A DNA stretch of 64,000 nucleotides from Chryseobacterium sp. IHB B 17019 (lineage in GTDB: Bacteria; Bacteroidota; Bacteroidia; Flavobacteriales; Weeksellaceae), in assembly GCF_001456155.1 (NCBI RefSeq), contig NZ_CP013293.1, positions 2,666,001 to 2,730,000 on the forward strand. The letters are read 5' to 3'. A model generated the notes under the pieces. That model had not been told where the DNA came from. It worked only from the letters and a program-made list of their open reading frames with translations, and made no database searches. Positions 44,553-54,611 of the stretch are shown here, one piece after another. Position numbers and translations under genes: made by a program. How positions within the stretch are numbered: position 1 is the stretch's first letter; each line of letters starts with the position of its first letter.

Positions 44553-44584
44553 ACAAAAAAAACAGCAACTCCAGGGAATTGCTG
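44553..44584 (-). terminator. Terminator of the T9SS gene at 44611
   Basis: CAGCAA pairs with TTGCTG around ten bases, followed by a run of T on the minus strand, 27 bases beyond the stop. Confidence 0.65.
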
Positions 44585-44610
44585 CTCTTATCTTTAAAAA
44601 TATTTTCAGA

Positions 44611-45540
44611 TTAGTCTTTCAAGATTTTTTGAGAAACCGGCTGATTATTCACTGTACCTGTAACGATGTAATTACCTTTTTGTAATTCAGAAACGTTTAA
44701 TGATTCGTTTTCTTTTACAGAAGCTGTTTTTACAACTTGTCCGTACATGTTATAAACTTTCACATCTTTAGCTTGAGCCCCAAAAGTGATTTCATTTGTT
44801 TTAACAAAAGTGTTTTTTACAAAATTTGATTTTGTTGTCGACAAGTCTGTAACCGCTAAAGTTCCAGAATTTGGAGTTAATGAAAAATCATCAACAGCAT
44901 ACATACCATCACTTCCAGTTTCGTTAGTGTCCGCCCATTTAATATAAAGTGTACCTCCGTTAGGAATGCTCAAACCAGCAATTGTAAGAGATTTAGCAGA
45001 TCTGTTGGCAGGAAGATTTCCATCAACGGCTGAGTTTGTGTTATCAGAAGTTAAAATTTCCACTAAGTCTAAATTTGTAAATGCTGTCCATGTTCCATTA
45101 TCTAAACCAGTAGCATTAGTACTGTATGAAAAAGCAACTGTTTCAACAATTGAGTTACTACCTGTTCTCCATTGTTCTTCGTTGAATAAAATATTTACAC
45201 TTGTAATAGTAGCACCAGTATTATTTATAAATTGAGCCCCAAAAGCTGGTACTGTTGCGCCAGATGCAATTGTTCCAAGAGCTCTGTCACCTGAACCACC
45301 AGTTCCTACGTTGAAAACTGCCCCTGTATTTGAAGTTCCGTCATTTACAACCGGAGATAAAGCCTGTCCAACAGTACCTGATCCAGATGCACGTATAGCA
45401 CTCCATCCAGAAGGCAATACAGTAGTTGTTCCCATTGCATCAAAATTTTGTGTATATGCTACACCTGGAGCTGTAAGACTAACCTGCGAAAACGCAAATG
45501 TTGATATTAAAATTACAGCTAACGAATAAAGTTTTTTCAT
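44611..45540 (-). CDS. Secreted T9SS-sorted protein with jelly-roll-like domain
   Basis: The signal peptide is MKKLYSLAVILISTFAFSQ. The mature domain starts YTQNFDAMGTTTVLPSGW, continues GDRALGTIASG and ATITSVNILFNEEQWRTG, and ends YAVDDFSLTP, the pattern of secreted proteins with a jelly-roll domain common in Bacteroidota. The C-terminal sorting domain (VKVYNMYGQVVKTA, LQKGNYIVTGTVNNQPVSQK) is almost the same as in the neighbour at 43526. The enzyme activity, if any, is unknown. Length is 309 residues. Confidence 0.82.
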   Translation of the reverse strand: MKKLYSLAVILISTFAFSQVSLTAPGVAYTQNFDAMGTTTVLPSGWSAIRASGSGTVGQALSPVVNDGTSNTGAVFNVGTGGSGDRALGTIASGATVPAFGAQFINNTGATITSVNILFNEEQWRTGSNSIVETVAFSYSTNATGLDNGTWTAFTNLDLVEILTSDNTNSAVDGNLPANRSAKSLTIAGLSIPNGGTLYIKWADTNETGSDGMYAVDDFSLTPNSGTLAVTDLSTTKSNFVKNTFVKTNEITFGAQAKDVKVYNMYGQVVKTASVKENESLNVSELQKGNYIVTGTVNNQPVSQKILKD

Positions 45541-45690
45541 GATTTAAAAATTTAATTATTAATAATTTACAGCACAAAATTACTTCAAAATTTCAAAATA
45601 AGACAATAATTGGATTAATTTTTTGTTAATAGTGTTAAAACCTTTCTTATTAACAATTTTTAGTTATTTTTACCAATTATTTAAAAAGGC

Positions 45691-48600
45691 TTGCGGAATT
45701 ATTTTCTGGTATTCGTGTTATTTTTTATGGGCGTATTCTCGGGTAACGCTCAGATTTTCACGTGGAAAAACCCCAATCTTCCCCAAGACAGTATAAGACA
45801 GGACAGCATAAAACATGACAGTATCCTTGCTGCAAAATTTGAGCAGGATATTTTCGCAAAAGACACCCTTGATTTCGTTAAAACAAGCAACAGAATTATT
45901 GTAGACGAAGCCGTTCTTGCCAAAAATGACAAGAAGAGATTCCTGGGAGAATTAAACTCTAAAGGTTCCATTATCCGGGGAATTACTTTTGGAAATAATC
46001 AGGGGCAATCCGTACAAAGCTCGATGGATTTACAGATTTCCGGTAGGCTTTCTAAGGATGTTACAATTTTAGCAAGTATTTCGGATCACAATTTACCGAT
46101 TCAGGCAGATGGATATACTCAGACTCTGGAAGAATTTGACAAGATCTATATGCAGCTTAATATTAAGGATAAATCAATTCTGAGAGCTGGGCATTTGGAT
46201 TTGGTTGAGGCTAAAAATTATTTTGCTAAATATCAGAGACGAAGCATGGGACTTCAGTTTCAGACAGAATTTGGTAAAGAAAATAAAACATTTGTTGATG
46301 TATCAATGGGTGTGGCACGAAGTGAATTCCATAGGGTTCGTTTCCAGGGAGTTGAAGGCAACCAGGGACCATATCGTCTGACCGGTAAAAATGGTGAACA
46401 ATTTATTACTCTTATTTCCGGTTCAGAGCAGGTTTTTATTGATGGTATTTTAATGAAACGTGGTGAAAATCAAGACTATATCATTAATTACAACACAGGT
46501 GAAGTTACTTTTACCAGTTTCCGTCCGATTTTCCAGCAGAATTTTATTACAATTTCATATAATTATACAAACAGGAATTATTCTAGATATTTATTTACTG
46601 GAAAAGTTGAGCACAAAAGGGAAAAATTAAGATTAGGCTTAAACTGGTTCATGGAAAATGATAACAAAAATGCGCCTCTTTCTTTAAATCTTTCCTCTGA
46701 AGATGAACAAATCCTGGCCAATGCAGGAAACAATCCGGATCTGATGTATGCCCCTTCCGGAGTGGTAGCGGAATATGATGTTAATAAAATCCTTTATCGT
46801 CTGGTACAAAACCCGAATGGAAATTATTACGAATTTTCAACAGATCCGAACCAGACACTTTATACGGTTTCCTATTCTTATTTCGGGGTAAATCTCGGAG
46901 ATTATAAAATCACGCAGACAACAAATAACGGACGTGTTTTTGAATATGTAGGCCCGAATATGGGAGATTACAGAGCCGTAAGAAAGCTTCCTTCACCAGA
47001 AAAATCACAGGTTTATTCCCTTAATTCCGAATATTTATTAAAAGATGGAAAAATAGGGGCAGATGTTTCTTTGAGCAATTATGATGTGAATTTATTTTCT
47101 TCAAGAGACTCCAATCAGAATATCGGATATGCGTGGAGAATTTTCGGGAACAAAACATTCACCAAAAACAACTGGAAAGGAACCCCGAATTTTGAATATC
47201 AATATATCGATAAGCAGTTTCATATCCTGGACCGAATCAATGATGTGGAGTTTTCCAGAGACTTTAACTTAGCACAGGAATTCAGCGGAAGAACTCAAAA
47301 CAGGTTTATTTTCAGCTTCCTTAATAAATGGAATAACAAATCAACTTTAAATTACAGAGTTAATTATCTTGATGAGCAGGATACTTATAAAGGCTTTAAA
47401 AATGACCTTGATTTTGGATGGATCAAAGGAAAATTTTTCACAAAAGGAACGCTTTCGTATTTAAATACAAATGCTATTCTTCAGGATACAAAATTCATCA
47501 GAGGTGGTGTTTCAACCGAATTTACCGGCAAAAAGGGAAGCTGGGCAATCGGTGGAAGTATGGAACACAATGAAAAGAAATACAATGATACGCAACTGAT
47601 GGATGTCACAAGCTTTAGCTGGAAAGAGGTTTTCGTTCAGAAGAAAATCGGTGACAGTACAAGGACGAAATTGTTGGCAAAAGTTTATATGCGGGACAAT
47701 GACTCCGTTCGTGACAACAGGCTTCAGAACATGAATAATATCTTAGGTATCATGGCGGAAAGCCAGCTTATTAAAACTGAAAAGACGACACTAAACGCAC
47801 TACTCCATTATAGAAAATTCTTTTATCAGAATCAGGATCTTGATGCATCCAGAAATAATGATTTCGTGGTCGGAAATATTCTTTACAATCAGCAGCTTTT
47901 CAGGAATGGAATGCGTTTGCAGGCTTTTTATGAACTAGGAAACGGCCAGGAAGCGCAAAGGGAATTCCAATATATTAAAGTGACGGATGGACAGGGTATT
48001 TACAAATGGACAGATTATAACGGTGACGGAATTCAGCAGCTCGACGAATTTGAGATTGCAGAATATTCGGATCTGGCGCAATATATCAGGATTTATACCA
48101 ATTCTGTACGCTATATTCCTTCCAATAAGAATAAAATTCAGCTGGCTTTATTTGTAAATCCTTCTATTGTATTTAATTCTGAAAATAAGTTTTTAAAACG
48201 TTGGAATTTCAACATTTCTTTAAATTCACAAAACTCTTTTTACAAAAAGGACAAAGTTTTAGTATTAAATCCTTTTGAAAAAAGTGATGACCAAATTCTC
48301 AAAAACCAGAATATTTTGGCATCGGTACAGTTCAGCCCGACGGAAAAATCCGGCTGGAACGGAAACTATCGTTTTATTTCTAATGATAATCTTATTAATG
48401 CCAATTTCAGCAATGAAGAAAGAGAGCAGCTTTCACATTTCTTAAATATTGGATATTGGTTTAATAAAGAATTCCGGGTGGATTGGGAAAATTCCGTGCA
48501 TGATCTTAAAAACTCTTCACAATTATTTGCTACAAGAGACTATCGCCTGAATAATTTTGAAACAAAACCAAAAGCTACGTATAAGTTCACCGATGCTATT

Positions 48601-48939
48601 CAAGCCGAGCTTTCTTCTGCTTACCGTCAAAAACAAAGAGTGGATGGTGAAGAACTCTTAAAGGCATTTGATATTACAGGAACGATTCAGTGGGAACGTA
48701 AGAAAACGTCTATCAGAGGTAATTTCTCTTTTATAAATAATGATTTTACGGGGAATAACTTCAGCATTGTCGGAAACCAGATGCTGGATGGTTTGAAGCC
48801 GGGTAAAAACCAGGTTTGGAGCATTTTTATTCAGCAGGCTATCAATTCTTTCTTACAATTAAATTTAAATTATGAAGGAAGAAATTCCGGTGAGAGAACG
48901 ATTCACATCGGAAGTATGCAGGTAAAAGCGAGCTTTTAA
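45691..48939 (+). CDS. Large outer-membrane beta-barrel protein
   Basis: The 1082-residue protein begins at TTG (MRNYFLVFVLFFMGVFSGNA, a signal peptide). After a repetitive DSIRQDSIKHDSIL segment a conserved region follows (GSIIRGITFGNNQGQSVQSS, then DLQISGRLSKDVTILASISD), then many amphipathic beta strands through to the C-terminal IHIGSMQVKASF. The pattern GEVTFTSFRPIFQQNFITI near residue 275 resembles carbohydrate-binding-type linkers found in SprA-like and other large Bacteroidota barrels. Function unknown; no plug or TonB box. It is monocistronic and convergent with 48998-50770. Confidence 0.7.
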   Translation: MRNYFLVFVLFFMGVFSGNAQIFTWKNPNLPQDSIRQDSIKHDSILAAKFEQDIFAKDTLDFVKTSNRIIVDEAVLAKNDKKRFLGELNSKGSIIRGITFGNNQGQSVQSSMDLQISGRLSKDVTILASISDHNLPIQADGYTQTLEEFDKIYMQLNIKDKSILRAGHLDLVEAKNYFAKYQRRSMGLQFQTEFGKENKTFVDVSMGVARSEFHRVRFQGVEGNQGPYRLTGKNGEQFITLISGSEQVFIDGILMKRGENQDYIINYNTGEVTFTSFRPIFQQNFITISYNYTNRNYSRYLFTGKVEHKREKLRLGLNWFMENDNKNAPLSLNLSSEDEQILANAGNNPDLMYAPSGVVAEYDVNKILYRLVQNPNGNYYEFSTDPNQTLYTVSYSYFGVNLGDYKITQTTNNGRVFEYVGPNMGDYRAVRKLPSPEKSQVYSLNSEYLLKDGKIGADVSLSNYDVNLFSSRDSNQNIGYAWRIFGNKTFTKNNWKGTPNFEYQYIDKQFHILDRINDVEFSRDFNLAQEFSGRTQNRFIFSFLNKWNNKSTLNYRVNYLDEQDTYKGFKNDLDFGWIKGKFFTKGTLSYLNTNAILQDTKFIRGGVSTEFTGKKGSWAIGGSMEHNEKKYNDTQLMDVTSFSWKEVFVQKKIGDSTRTKLLAKVYMRDNDSVRDNRLQNMNNILGIMAESQLIKTEKTTLNALLHYRKFFYQNQDLDASRNNDFVVGNILYNQQLFRNGMRLQAFYELGNGQEAQREFQYIKVTDGQGIYKWTDYNGDGIQQLDEFEIAEYSDLAQYIRIYTNSVRYIPSNKNKIQLALFVNPSIVFNSENKFLKRWNFNISLNSQNSFYKKDKVLVLNPFEKSDDQILKNQNILASVQFSPTEKSGWNGNYRFISNDNLINANFSNEEREQLSHFLNIGYWFNKEFRVDWENSVHDLKNSSQLFATRDYRLNNFETKPKATYKFTDAIQAELSSAYRQKQRVDGEELLKAFDITGTIQWERKKTSIRGNFSFINNDFTGNNFSIVGNQMLDGLKPGKNQVWSIFIQQAINSFLQLNLNYEGRNSGERTIHIGSMQVKASF

Positions 48940-48950
48940 TCAATAAAAAA

Positions 48951-48972
48951 AGCCCGACTACAAAATCGGACT
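48951..48972. terminator. Bidirectional terminator between convergent genes
   Basis: AGCCCGA pairs with TCGGACT around eight bases, with an A-run upstream (T-run on the minus strand). It lies between the barrel gene and the beta-helix gene. Confidence 0.65.
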
Positions 48973-48997
48973 CTTTAATTATTTGGAGGTTAAAATT

Positions 48998-50770
48998 TTA
49001 TCTTTTAATAATTTTAAGTGATTGAGTATCTTTTTCAGAATTCACTTTTAAAATATAAATTCCCGGAGAAACTTTTCTCATATCTACAGACCCTTTTTCC
49101 GCGTTAATACTTTCATTAACAATCATTTGCCCTGCCATATTATAAACTTCAACACTTTTGATTTTGTTGTCGTTATTAATATAAATATAGTCAAGAACAG
49201 GGTTAGGATAATAGCTAATTTTGTTTTTAGCAATATCCTGAACTGCTAAAATTGTTGCCGTAAACTCATAACCGCCTAAATCCGGAGTTGTTGCATTTCT
49301 GGCAGCCCCATCAGCGTCTACAGTTACTTCCGCAACAGGAGTTCCCTTATTATCAAGAGCTGTATTCCCGGAAGTAGCAAGATGAAGGTCACTTGCAGAA
49401 ACAAATACCGGTAAAACATTTATTGAATTTACATTCCCCCCAAATCCCGTCTGTACATCAGCCAGTGTTGCTCTGTTAGAGCCTATGTAGCCCAAATTAG
49501 CTCCCGTTGAGTAATAATTATTGTAATTAATATTAGAAAAAACAGTATTTGCAGCAGCGGAATAGATAGCATATTTCTCTCCTGCCTGCGTTTGTTTGTT
49601 TATAAACAGGTTATTTCTCAGGTCGATTGCTCCGGCGACCGTTACACTACTTGCTACATTGAATGCTGATGGCCTTCCGGCAACAGTTTGATTAGTATCC
49701 ATCACCACGGTGTTATAATAAATTTTATAGCCAGCTCCATTATTTACAAAAATACCATTTCCGTTATCATTGGCACCTCCGCCTGCGGCATAACCATAAC
49801 CTGCAACATCATTGATAACATTATTATAAACCAATATATTAGCCGCAGCACTACTGCAATTCAGATAAATACCAACTGCCCCATATCCATCGGTATTAGG
49901 GTGTTTAATATCTGAAATTTTATTTTTAAAAATCATTCCGTTAGTTGCTGCTGCACCAATTAAAATTCCCTGAGCAATATTCGTAGAAGTCGCAGAAAAT
50001 ACTACTCCCGTTACTGTATTTCCACTCACCTCAAAATTTTTGGCATTTTGTACGGCAATTCCCCTGAACAGCATTTTATCTGCTGCAACTGTAGAACCGA
50101 TCACATTATTTCTGATAATATTTCCTGTATCTGTATTGGTAGCGTTCCCGACAACAAATAATGCATTCTGAGCTCTTACAAAAGTATTATTGATTGCTGA
50201 GAAATTATTATTAGGTACTTCTGCCGCTCCTAAAGTTGTCCCGGAAACAATAACAGCCCCCACAGTTCCTGAAGGTGAAGATCCGGCAAAATTGATATTT
50301 TTAAGAGATACATTTTCTGCCCCACTCGTTGCTGTACTGGATACCCAAAGTACCACCGGTGTAGTTCCTACCGTAGCAACATAGGTACTGCTGATGGTCA
50401 GGTTTCGGGAAGAGGTTCCATTATTACTGCCATCTATTGTAACGTTATCTGCTCCGTTAATTTTAATTGTTGCCACAGGATCAGCACTTGTTATGGATGC
50501 ATTTACCCCAGTAGCCGGTTTTACTAAAACAGAAGTATAGTTCGAAGTACCACCACTTGCATTAAGAACAGCAGTTGCAGTTTCCGTGGTATTCGCTGTA
50601 ATATTAATGGTAATAGCTCCTTGATGTGTTCCTGCATTAATAGCATCAAATGCTCCTTTTAAGGTAGTAAATGTTCCTACAGCCGTTCCGGATGTAGCTG
50701 TAAGACTTACCTGTGCTGTAAGATTAGCGGCGGCAACACTTGCCACCAAACAAAATAAAAGTTTTCTCAT
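48998..50770 (-). CDS. Right-handed beta-helix protein with T9SS sorting domain
   Basis: The 590-residue protein has a signal peptide (MRKLLFCLVASVAAANLTAQ), then a parallel beta-helix shown by repeated N-x-(I/V) rungs (NVTIDGSNNGTSSRNLTISS, NFEVSGNTVTGV, GNIIRNNVIGS, ILVYNNVINDV, YKIYYNTVVMD). A linker with LGGYEF follows, then the type A T9SS sorting domain (ISYYPNPVLDYIYINND to SLKIIKR). Such proteins bind or cleave polysaccharides, but no catalytic residues are evident. Surface location through T9SS is expected. Confidence 0.85.
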   Translation of the reverse strand: MRKLLFCLVASVAAANLTAQVSLTATSGTAVGTFTTLKGAFDAINAGTHQGAITINITANTTETATAVLNASGGTSNYTSVLVKPATGVNASITSADPVATIKINGADNVTIDGSNNGTSSRNLTISSTYVATVGTTPVVLWVSSTATSGAENVSLKNINFAGSSPSGTVGAVIVSGTTLGAAEVPNNNFSAINNTFVRAQNALFVVGNATNTDTGNIIRNNVIGSTVAADKMLFRGIAVQNAKNFEVSGNTVTGVVFSATSTNIAQGILIGAAATNGMIFKNKISDIKHPNTDGYGAVGIYLNCSSAAANILVYNNVINDVAGYGYAAGGGANDNGNGIFVNNGAGYKIYYNTVVMDTNQTVAGRPSAFNVASSVTVAGAIDLRNNLFINKQTQAGEKYAIYSAAANTVFSNINYNNYYSTGANLGYIGSNRATLADVQTGFGGNVNSINVLPVFVSASDLHLATSGNTALDNKGTPVAEVTVDADGAARNATTPDLGGYEFTATILAVQDIAKNKISYYPNPVLDYIYINNDNKIKSVEVYNMAGQMIVNESINAEKGSVDMRKVSPGIYILKVNSEKDTQSLKIIKR

Positions 50771-50956
50771 GGTATTAATTTTTTATCAGATAAATATAAT
50801 ATAAAAAATTCAATCAAAAGGAAATTTTATTAATCATTTAATAAAATTTAAATAAAAAAATTATTAAAAACATTACAAAAACTACATTATACGAAATATT
50901 AATCAATTCACATAAAGGCTATTTATAAACTCTATCAGAATATAATTAAGAATTCG

Positions 50957-50964
50957 TAAATTTG
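50957..50964 (+). promoter_or_regulatory. -7 promoter box (TAAATTTG) of the dus gene
   Basis: Matches TAnnTTTG and ends four bases before the ATG at 50969, the same geometry as at aroC. It predicts a leaderless or nearly leaderless message. Confidence 0.4.
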
Positions 50965-50968
50965 CAGC

Positions 50969-51964
50969 ATGATAAAAATAGGCAATATACAACTGCCGGA
51001 ATTTCCGCTTTTACTCGCACCGATGGAAGATGTGAGCGATCCGCCTTTTAGGAGATTGTGCAAAATGCATGGTGCAGATTTGATGTATTCTGAGTTTATC
51101 TCTTCTGAAGGGCTAATCCGGGATGCCATCAAGAGCAGGAAAAAATTAGATATTTTCGATTACGAAAGACCTGTCGGAATCCAGATTTTTGGTGGTGATG
51201 AAGAAGCGATGGCAATGTCCGCAAGAATTGTGGAAACCGTAAATCCTGATCTTGTTGACATTAATTTTGGTTGCCCAGTAAAAAAAGTGGTTTGTAAAGG
51301 AGCCGGAGCCGGAGTCTTGAAAGATATTGATCTTATGGTCCGTCTTACGAAAGCCGTTGTAAGCTCTACAAACCTGCCGGTAACCGTTAAAACCCGTTTA
51401 GGCTGGGACAGTAATTCCATTAATATTGATGAAGTGGCCGAACGTCTTCAGGAAACCGGAATCAAGGCATTGACGATTCATGCAAGAACCCGAGGACAAA
51501 TGTATAAAGGTGAAGCCGACTGGAATCATATTTCAAGAATTAAACAAAATCCTAATATTGAAATCCCGATCTTCGGAAACGGTGATATTGACTCGCCTGA
51601 AAAAGCTTTGGAATACAAACAAAAATATGCTTGCGACGGTATCATGATCGGACGTGCAGCTATTGGTTATCCATGGATTTTTAATGAAATAAAACATTTT
51701 TTTAAAACCGGAGAACATTTGCCTGCACCCACAATTGAAGACAGATTATTAGCTGTCCGCCAACACGCAGAATGGAGTGCAGAATGGAAAGGAGAAAAAT
51801 TAGGGCTTATAGAAATGAGACAGCATTACAGCAATTATTTCCGTGGAGTTCCTCATTTTAAAGATTTCAGAAAGAAATTCCTGGAAGTTTTTACTCTTGC
51901 CGAAATGGACGAACTCATCAAGGAAACTCAGCATTTTTATTCAGAATTCCAGGCACAAATTTAA
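50969..51964 (+). CDS. dusB: tRNA-dihydrouridine synthase (DusB type)
   Basis: The FMN enzyme reduces uridine in the tRNA D-loop. It shows LLAPMEDVSDPPFRRLCKMHGAD in part (APMEDVSD-PFR), the catalytic-Cys segment FGCPVKKVVCKGAGAGVL near residue 100, TVKTRLGWD, LTIHARTRGQMYKGEADW, and FGNGDIDSPEKA with IMIGRAAIGYPWIF. The 331-residue length and the C-terminal helical domain fit DusB. The Cys in VVCKGAG is the expected general acid. It is followed by a terminator shared with deoC. Confidence 0.93.
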   Translation: MIKIGNIQLPEFPLLLAPMEDVSDPPFRRLCKMHGADLMYSEFISSEGLIRDAIKSRKKLDIFDYERPVGIQIFGGDEEAMAMSARIVETVNPDLVDINFGCPVKKVVCKGAGAGVLKDIDLMVRLTKAVVSSTNLPVTVKTRLGWDSNSINIDEVAERLQETGIKALTIHARTRGQMYKGEADWNHISRIKQNPNIEIPIFGNGDIDSPEKALEYKQKYACDGIMIGRAAIGYPWIFNEIKHFFKTGEHLPAPTIEDRLLAVRQHAEWSAEWKGEKLGLIEMRQHYSNYFRGVPHFKDFRKKFLEVFTLAEMDELIKETQHFYSEFQAQI

Positions 51965-51988
51965 CAATAGCTTTACATTAAAAATAAA

Positions 51989-52016
51989 AAACCCATCAAA
52001 TATTGATGGGTTCTCT
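51989..52016. terminator. Bidirectional terminator between dusB and deoC
   Basis: AACCCATCAA pairs with TTGATGGGTT around a few bases, with a T-rich tail on both strands. Confidence 0.75.
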
Positions 52017-52045
52017 TTTGCATTATCTTAATAAATATTATATTT

Positions 52046-52789
52046 TTAATAACTTTCCGAAGCAGACTGATTCTTGATTAAAGCCAATGCTGAAGAAGTT
52101 CCTATTCTTTTTACACCGAGACTGATCATTTTTTCCGCATCTTCGGGAGTCCTTACTCCTCCTGCAGCTTTCACAGGGAGTTTTCCGGCATTATCCAGCA
52201 TTATTTTTATACCTTCAAATGTTGCTCCGTTAGGCTTTCCACCGGTAGTTTCATAAAAGCCCGTTGAAGATTTTACAAAAATTTTTGACAAATCAGTTTC
52301 AGAGAAATTCTCTTCTGCCCAATTGGAAATATTTTTAGTAAGGTCTGCAATCTGCTGATCATTTAAAGCTGCGATCTCGATAATCCATTTCGCAATTTTA
52401 TGATGCTGCACACACAACTTCGTACAGCGCACAAATTCTTCTTTTACCAAACTTAAATTCCCTTTCAGGTAAGCATTATAATTAATAACAAAATCCAGTT
52501 CATCAGCTCCGTCAGCAATTGCTTTTGAGGCTTCTGCAAGTTTTTCATCTATGGAATAAGTTCCTTCATGAAAACCAATTACAGTTCCTACCACAACATC
52601 CGAATTCTTTTCCTTGACATACTTTTTGATTTCAGATACGTAATCCGGGCGGATCATTACGGCAAAAATTCCGTTATCTATCGCTTCCTGGGCAAGATCT
52701 TTATCTTTCTGTAAAGTTTCTTCATCTGAAAGCCCTGATTGCACAGGTGTTTTCAAATAAGTAGAATCCAAATATTGAGCAATGTTCAT
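52046..52789 (-). CDS. deoC: Deoxyribose-phosphate aldolase
   Basis: The enzyme cleaves 2-deoxyribose 5-phosphate to acetaldehyde and glyceraldehyde 3-phosphate in deoxynucleoside catabolism. It is a TIM barrel with the Schiff-base Lys in KIFVKSSTGFYETTGG (near residue 170), the conserved VKAAGGVRTPEDAEKMI after it, and DFVINYNAYLKG. The length of 247 residues is normal. It lies six bases after an Lrp-type regulator, which may control it. Confidence 0.93.
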   Translation of the reverse strand: MNIAQYLDSTYLKTPVQSGLSDEETLQKDKDLAQEAIDNGIFAVMIRPDYVSEIKKYVKEKNSDVVVGTVIGFHEGTYSIDEKLAEASKAIADGADELDFVINYNAYLKGNLSLVKEEFVRCTKLCVQHHKIAKWIIEIAALNDQQIADLTKNISNWAEENFSETDLSKIFVKSSTGFYETTGGKPNGATFEGIKIMLDNAGKLPVKAAGGVRTPEDAEKMISLGVKRIGTSSALALIKNQSASESY

Positions 52790-52795
52790 GATCTG

Positions 52796-53266
52796 TTATA
52801 CTTTCAATTGTCTGTAAATACCTTGTTCCAAAGATATGAAAGTTTCCGTTCTTGTTACTCCTTTTAGTTTCTGAAGTTTGCTAAGAATCTGCATCAAGTG
52901 ATCGTTATCCTTACAAAGCACTTTTAAGAAAATTGTATAATTTCCTGTTGTATAGTGCGCTTCCACAACTTCATTGATATCCTTCAAAGCCTTTACGACT
53001 TCCGGATAGTGGCTGGGCTGATCCAAGTATACGCCAATATAGGAAATTACCTTATACCCGATTTTTTTAGGGTTTAAGAATGAAATTGAATTTTCAATTA
53101 CACCTGCATGTTCCAGTTTTTTAATTCTCTGGTGAACGGCAGTTGTTGAAATTCCAACGTTTTTCGAAATGTGAGCTAAAGACGTTTTAGCATTATCCAT
53201 TAACATGTAGATGATCTCCTTGTCAATTGAATCTAAATGGTAGCTTGTGTTGCTTGAATTTTTCAT
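52796..53266 (-). CDS. Lrp/AsnC-family transcriptional regulator
   Basis: The 156-residue protein has an N-terminal winged helix (LDSIDKEIIYMLMDNAKTSL, ISKNVGISTTAVHQRIKKLE) and a C-terminal RAM effector domain (VISYIGVYLD, VVEAHYTTGNYTIFLKVLCK). The effector is usually an amino acid; which one is not readable. It is translated just ahead of deoC (six bases between), unusual for an Lrp-type gene, and may regulate it or itself. Confidence 0.92.
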   Translation of the reverse strand: MKNSSNTSYHLDSIDKEIIYMLMDNAKTSLAHISKNVGISTTAVHQRIKKLEHAGVIENSISFLNPKKIGYKVISYIGVYLDQPSHYPEVVKALKDINEVVEAHYTTGNYTIFLKVLCKDNDHLMQILSKLQKLKGVTRTETFISLEQGIYRQLKV

Positions 53267-53294
53267 TTTCTACTTTTTTTTATTATTTATGTTT

Positions 53295-54245
53295 TTACGT
53301 TGTGTTTAAACCTTTAAGTTTCACGAAAACTGGAAAGTGATCACTGTATCCTCCCAAATAACGCGTACCTGCATAAGTTCGGAAGGGTCTGCCTTCAAAT
53401 TTCCTGTCTCTACTGCTGATTTTTTCAGATTTGAATATATTCGCTTCCTGAAATGACAGAGCTGTATTATCGTCGAAAAAAGACTTCGATAATAAGATCT
53501 GGTCAAACAACAGTCCAGACTTATAATGAAAAGTAGAATAATTTCTTGTGGAAAACAACTGTTGAAAAGGGTTTTCCAACACCTTTCCATGCACGTCGTC
53601 ATAGAGAATTTTTACTAAATTTTCATCATCCGGGTTCTCGTTAAAATCACCACACAAAATCACATGCTCTTTCTCTTCATTCACAATATTCAAAATCCGC
53701 CCCCGGATTTCGTTCAATATAAAGGCTCTTTTCGGCTTATTAATATCTTTTTCGCGCTTAGAGGGAAGATGGGCGATAAAAACATTAACAATTTCTCCTT
53801 TATATCTCACTTTTGAATAAAGTACATCCCTTGTTGTGTCGTAGTTTCCTGTGTTTTTTTTTAATATTTCAAAGAAGAAAGTAATAGTTTCTGAGTCTAT
53901 CACCTCAACTTTATTTTTATCATATAATAATGCTACATCTACCTTTCTTTCGTCCATAGAATTGTAATGTACAATCCCATATTCTTCATTAAAAGGTTCC
54001 AACTTCACCAGATCTTCCAAAACTTTCCTTCCGGAAACCTCGGATAGACCGATCATAAATGGCAATACACCATTTTCCTCCTTCATCAGCTGAAAAACGT
54101 GTGATATCTTGAAAAGCTTGTTCTGATATTTTCTCTCGTCCCAATTCCTAAGTCCCGATATTGTAGGGTCTAATTTATGTTTTGGTTTTGGGTCCGGTAA
54201 AAATAAATTTTCAACGTTATAAAAACTGAACAGCTCCATTAACAC
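53295..54245 (-). CDS. Endonuclease/exonuclease/phosphatase-family hydrolase
   Basis: The 316-residue protein has the EEP signatures: FYNVENLFLPDP at the N-terminus (metal-binding Asn), GLSEVSG (catalytic Glu), VFIAHLPSKRE, VILCGDFNENPDDENL and GYSDHFPVFVKL (catalytic Asp-His). It has no signal peptide, so it is probably cytoplasmic. Substrate (DNA, RNA or phosphoester) is not known; the family in Bacteroidota is large. It is 28 bases upstream of the Lrp gene on the same strand. Confidence 0.85.
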   Translation of the reverse strand: MLMELFSFYNVENLFLPDPKPKHKLDPTISGLRNWDERKYQNKLFKISHVFQLMKEENGVLPFMIGLSEVSGRKVLEDLVKLEPFNEEYGIVHYNSMDERKVDVALLYDKNKVEVIDSETITFFFEILKKNTGNYDTTRDVLYSKVRYKGEIVNVFIAHLPSKREKDINKPKRAFILNEIRGRILNIVNEEKEHVILCGDFNENPDDENLVKILYDDVHGKVLENPFQQLFSTRNYSTFHYKSGLLFDQILLSKSFFDDNTALSFQEANIFKSEKISSRDRKFEGRPFRTYAGTRYLGGYSDHFPVFVKLKGLNTT

Positions 54246-54611
54246 GCAATTCTAAATTCATTATAATTTATATCTGAATCCTGATGTAAATTTATTATTT
54301 TTTTTAATACATCATTAATTATTTTTTAAATTTTTCACGTTAATTTTGTATTTAAATACGTTTTATTTAATTAAAAATAATAATTAAATCATCAACATTG
54401 ATTAAAAATTTTAACCATCATCTTAAATCATCCATCAAATCAAAATAAAAATGATATATATAACTTAATTTTATTAGAATAAATATAATTTACTTTAATG
54501 AATTTTAAGTTAAATTTTAATTACAATCCCAAATTAAGCAATTATTATTCCATTTTTGAATTTATTCGTTTAAAAAGTGAAAAATTTTTCTTGATTACCA
54601 AAAAAAAGCTA
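54246..54611. other. Very AT-rich intergenic region
   Basis: These 366 bases contain no gene and no strong hairpin. The composition is almost only A and T, with many poly-A/T runs, as is common in promoter regions of this genus. Confidence 0.55.

Noticed and set aside
45691..48939. SusC/TonB-dependent transporter
   Set aside because: No plug domain, TonB box or neighbouring SusD gene; only an outer-membrane barrel with unknown role is supported.
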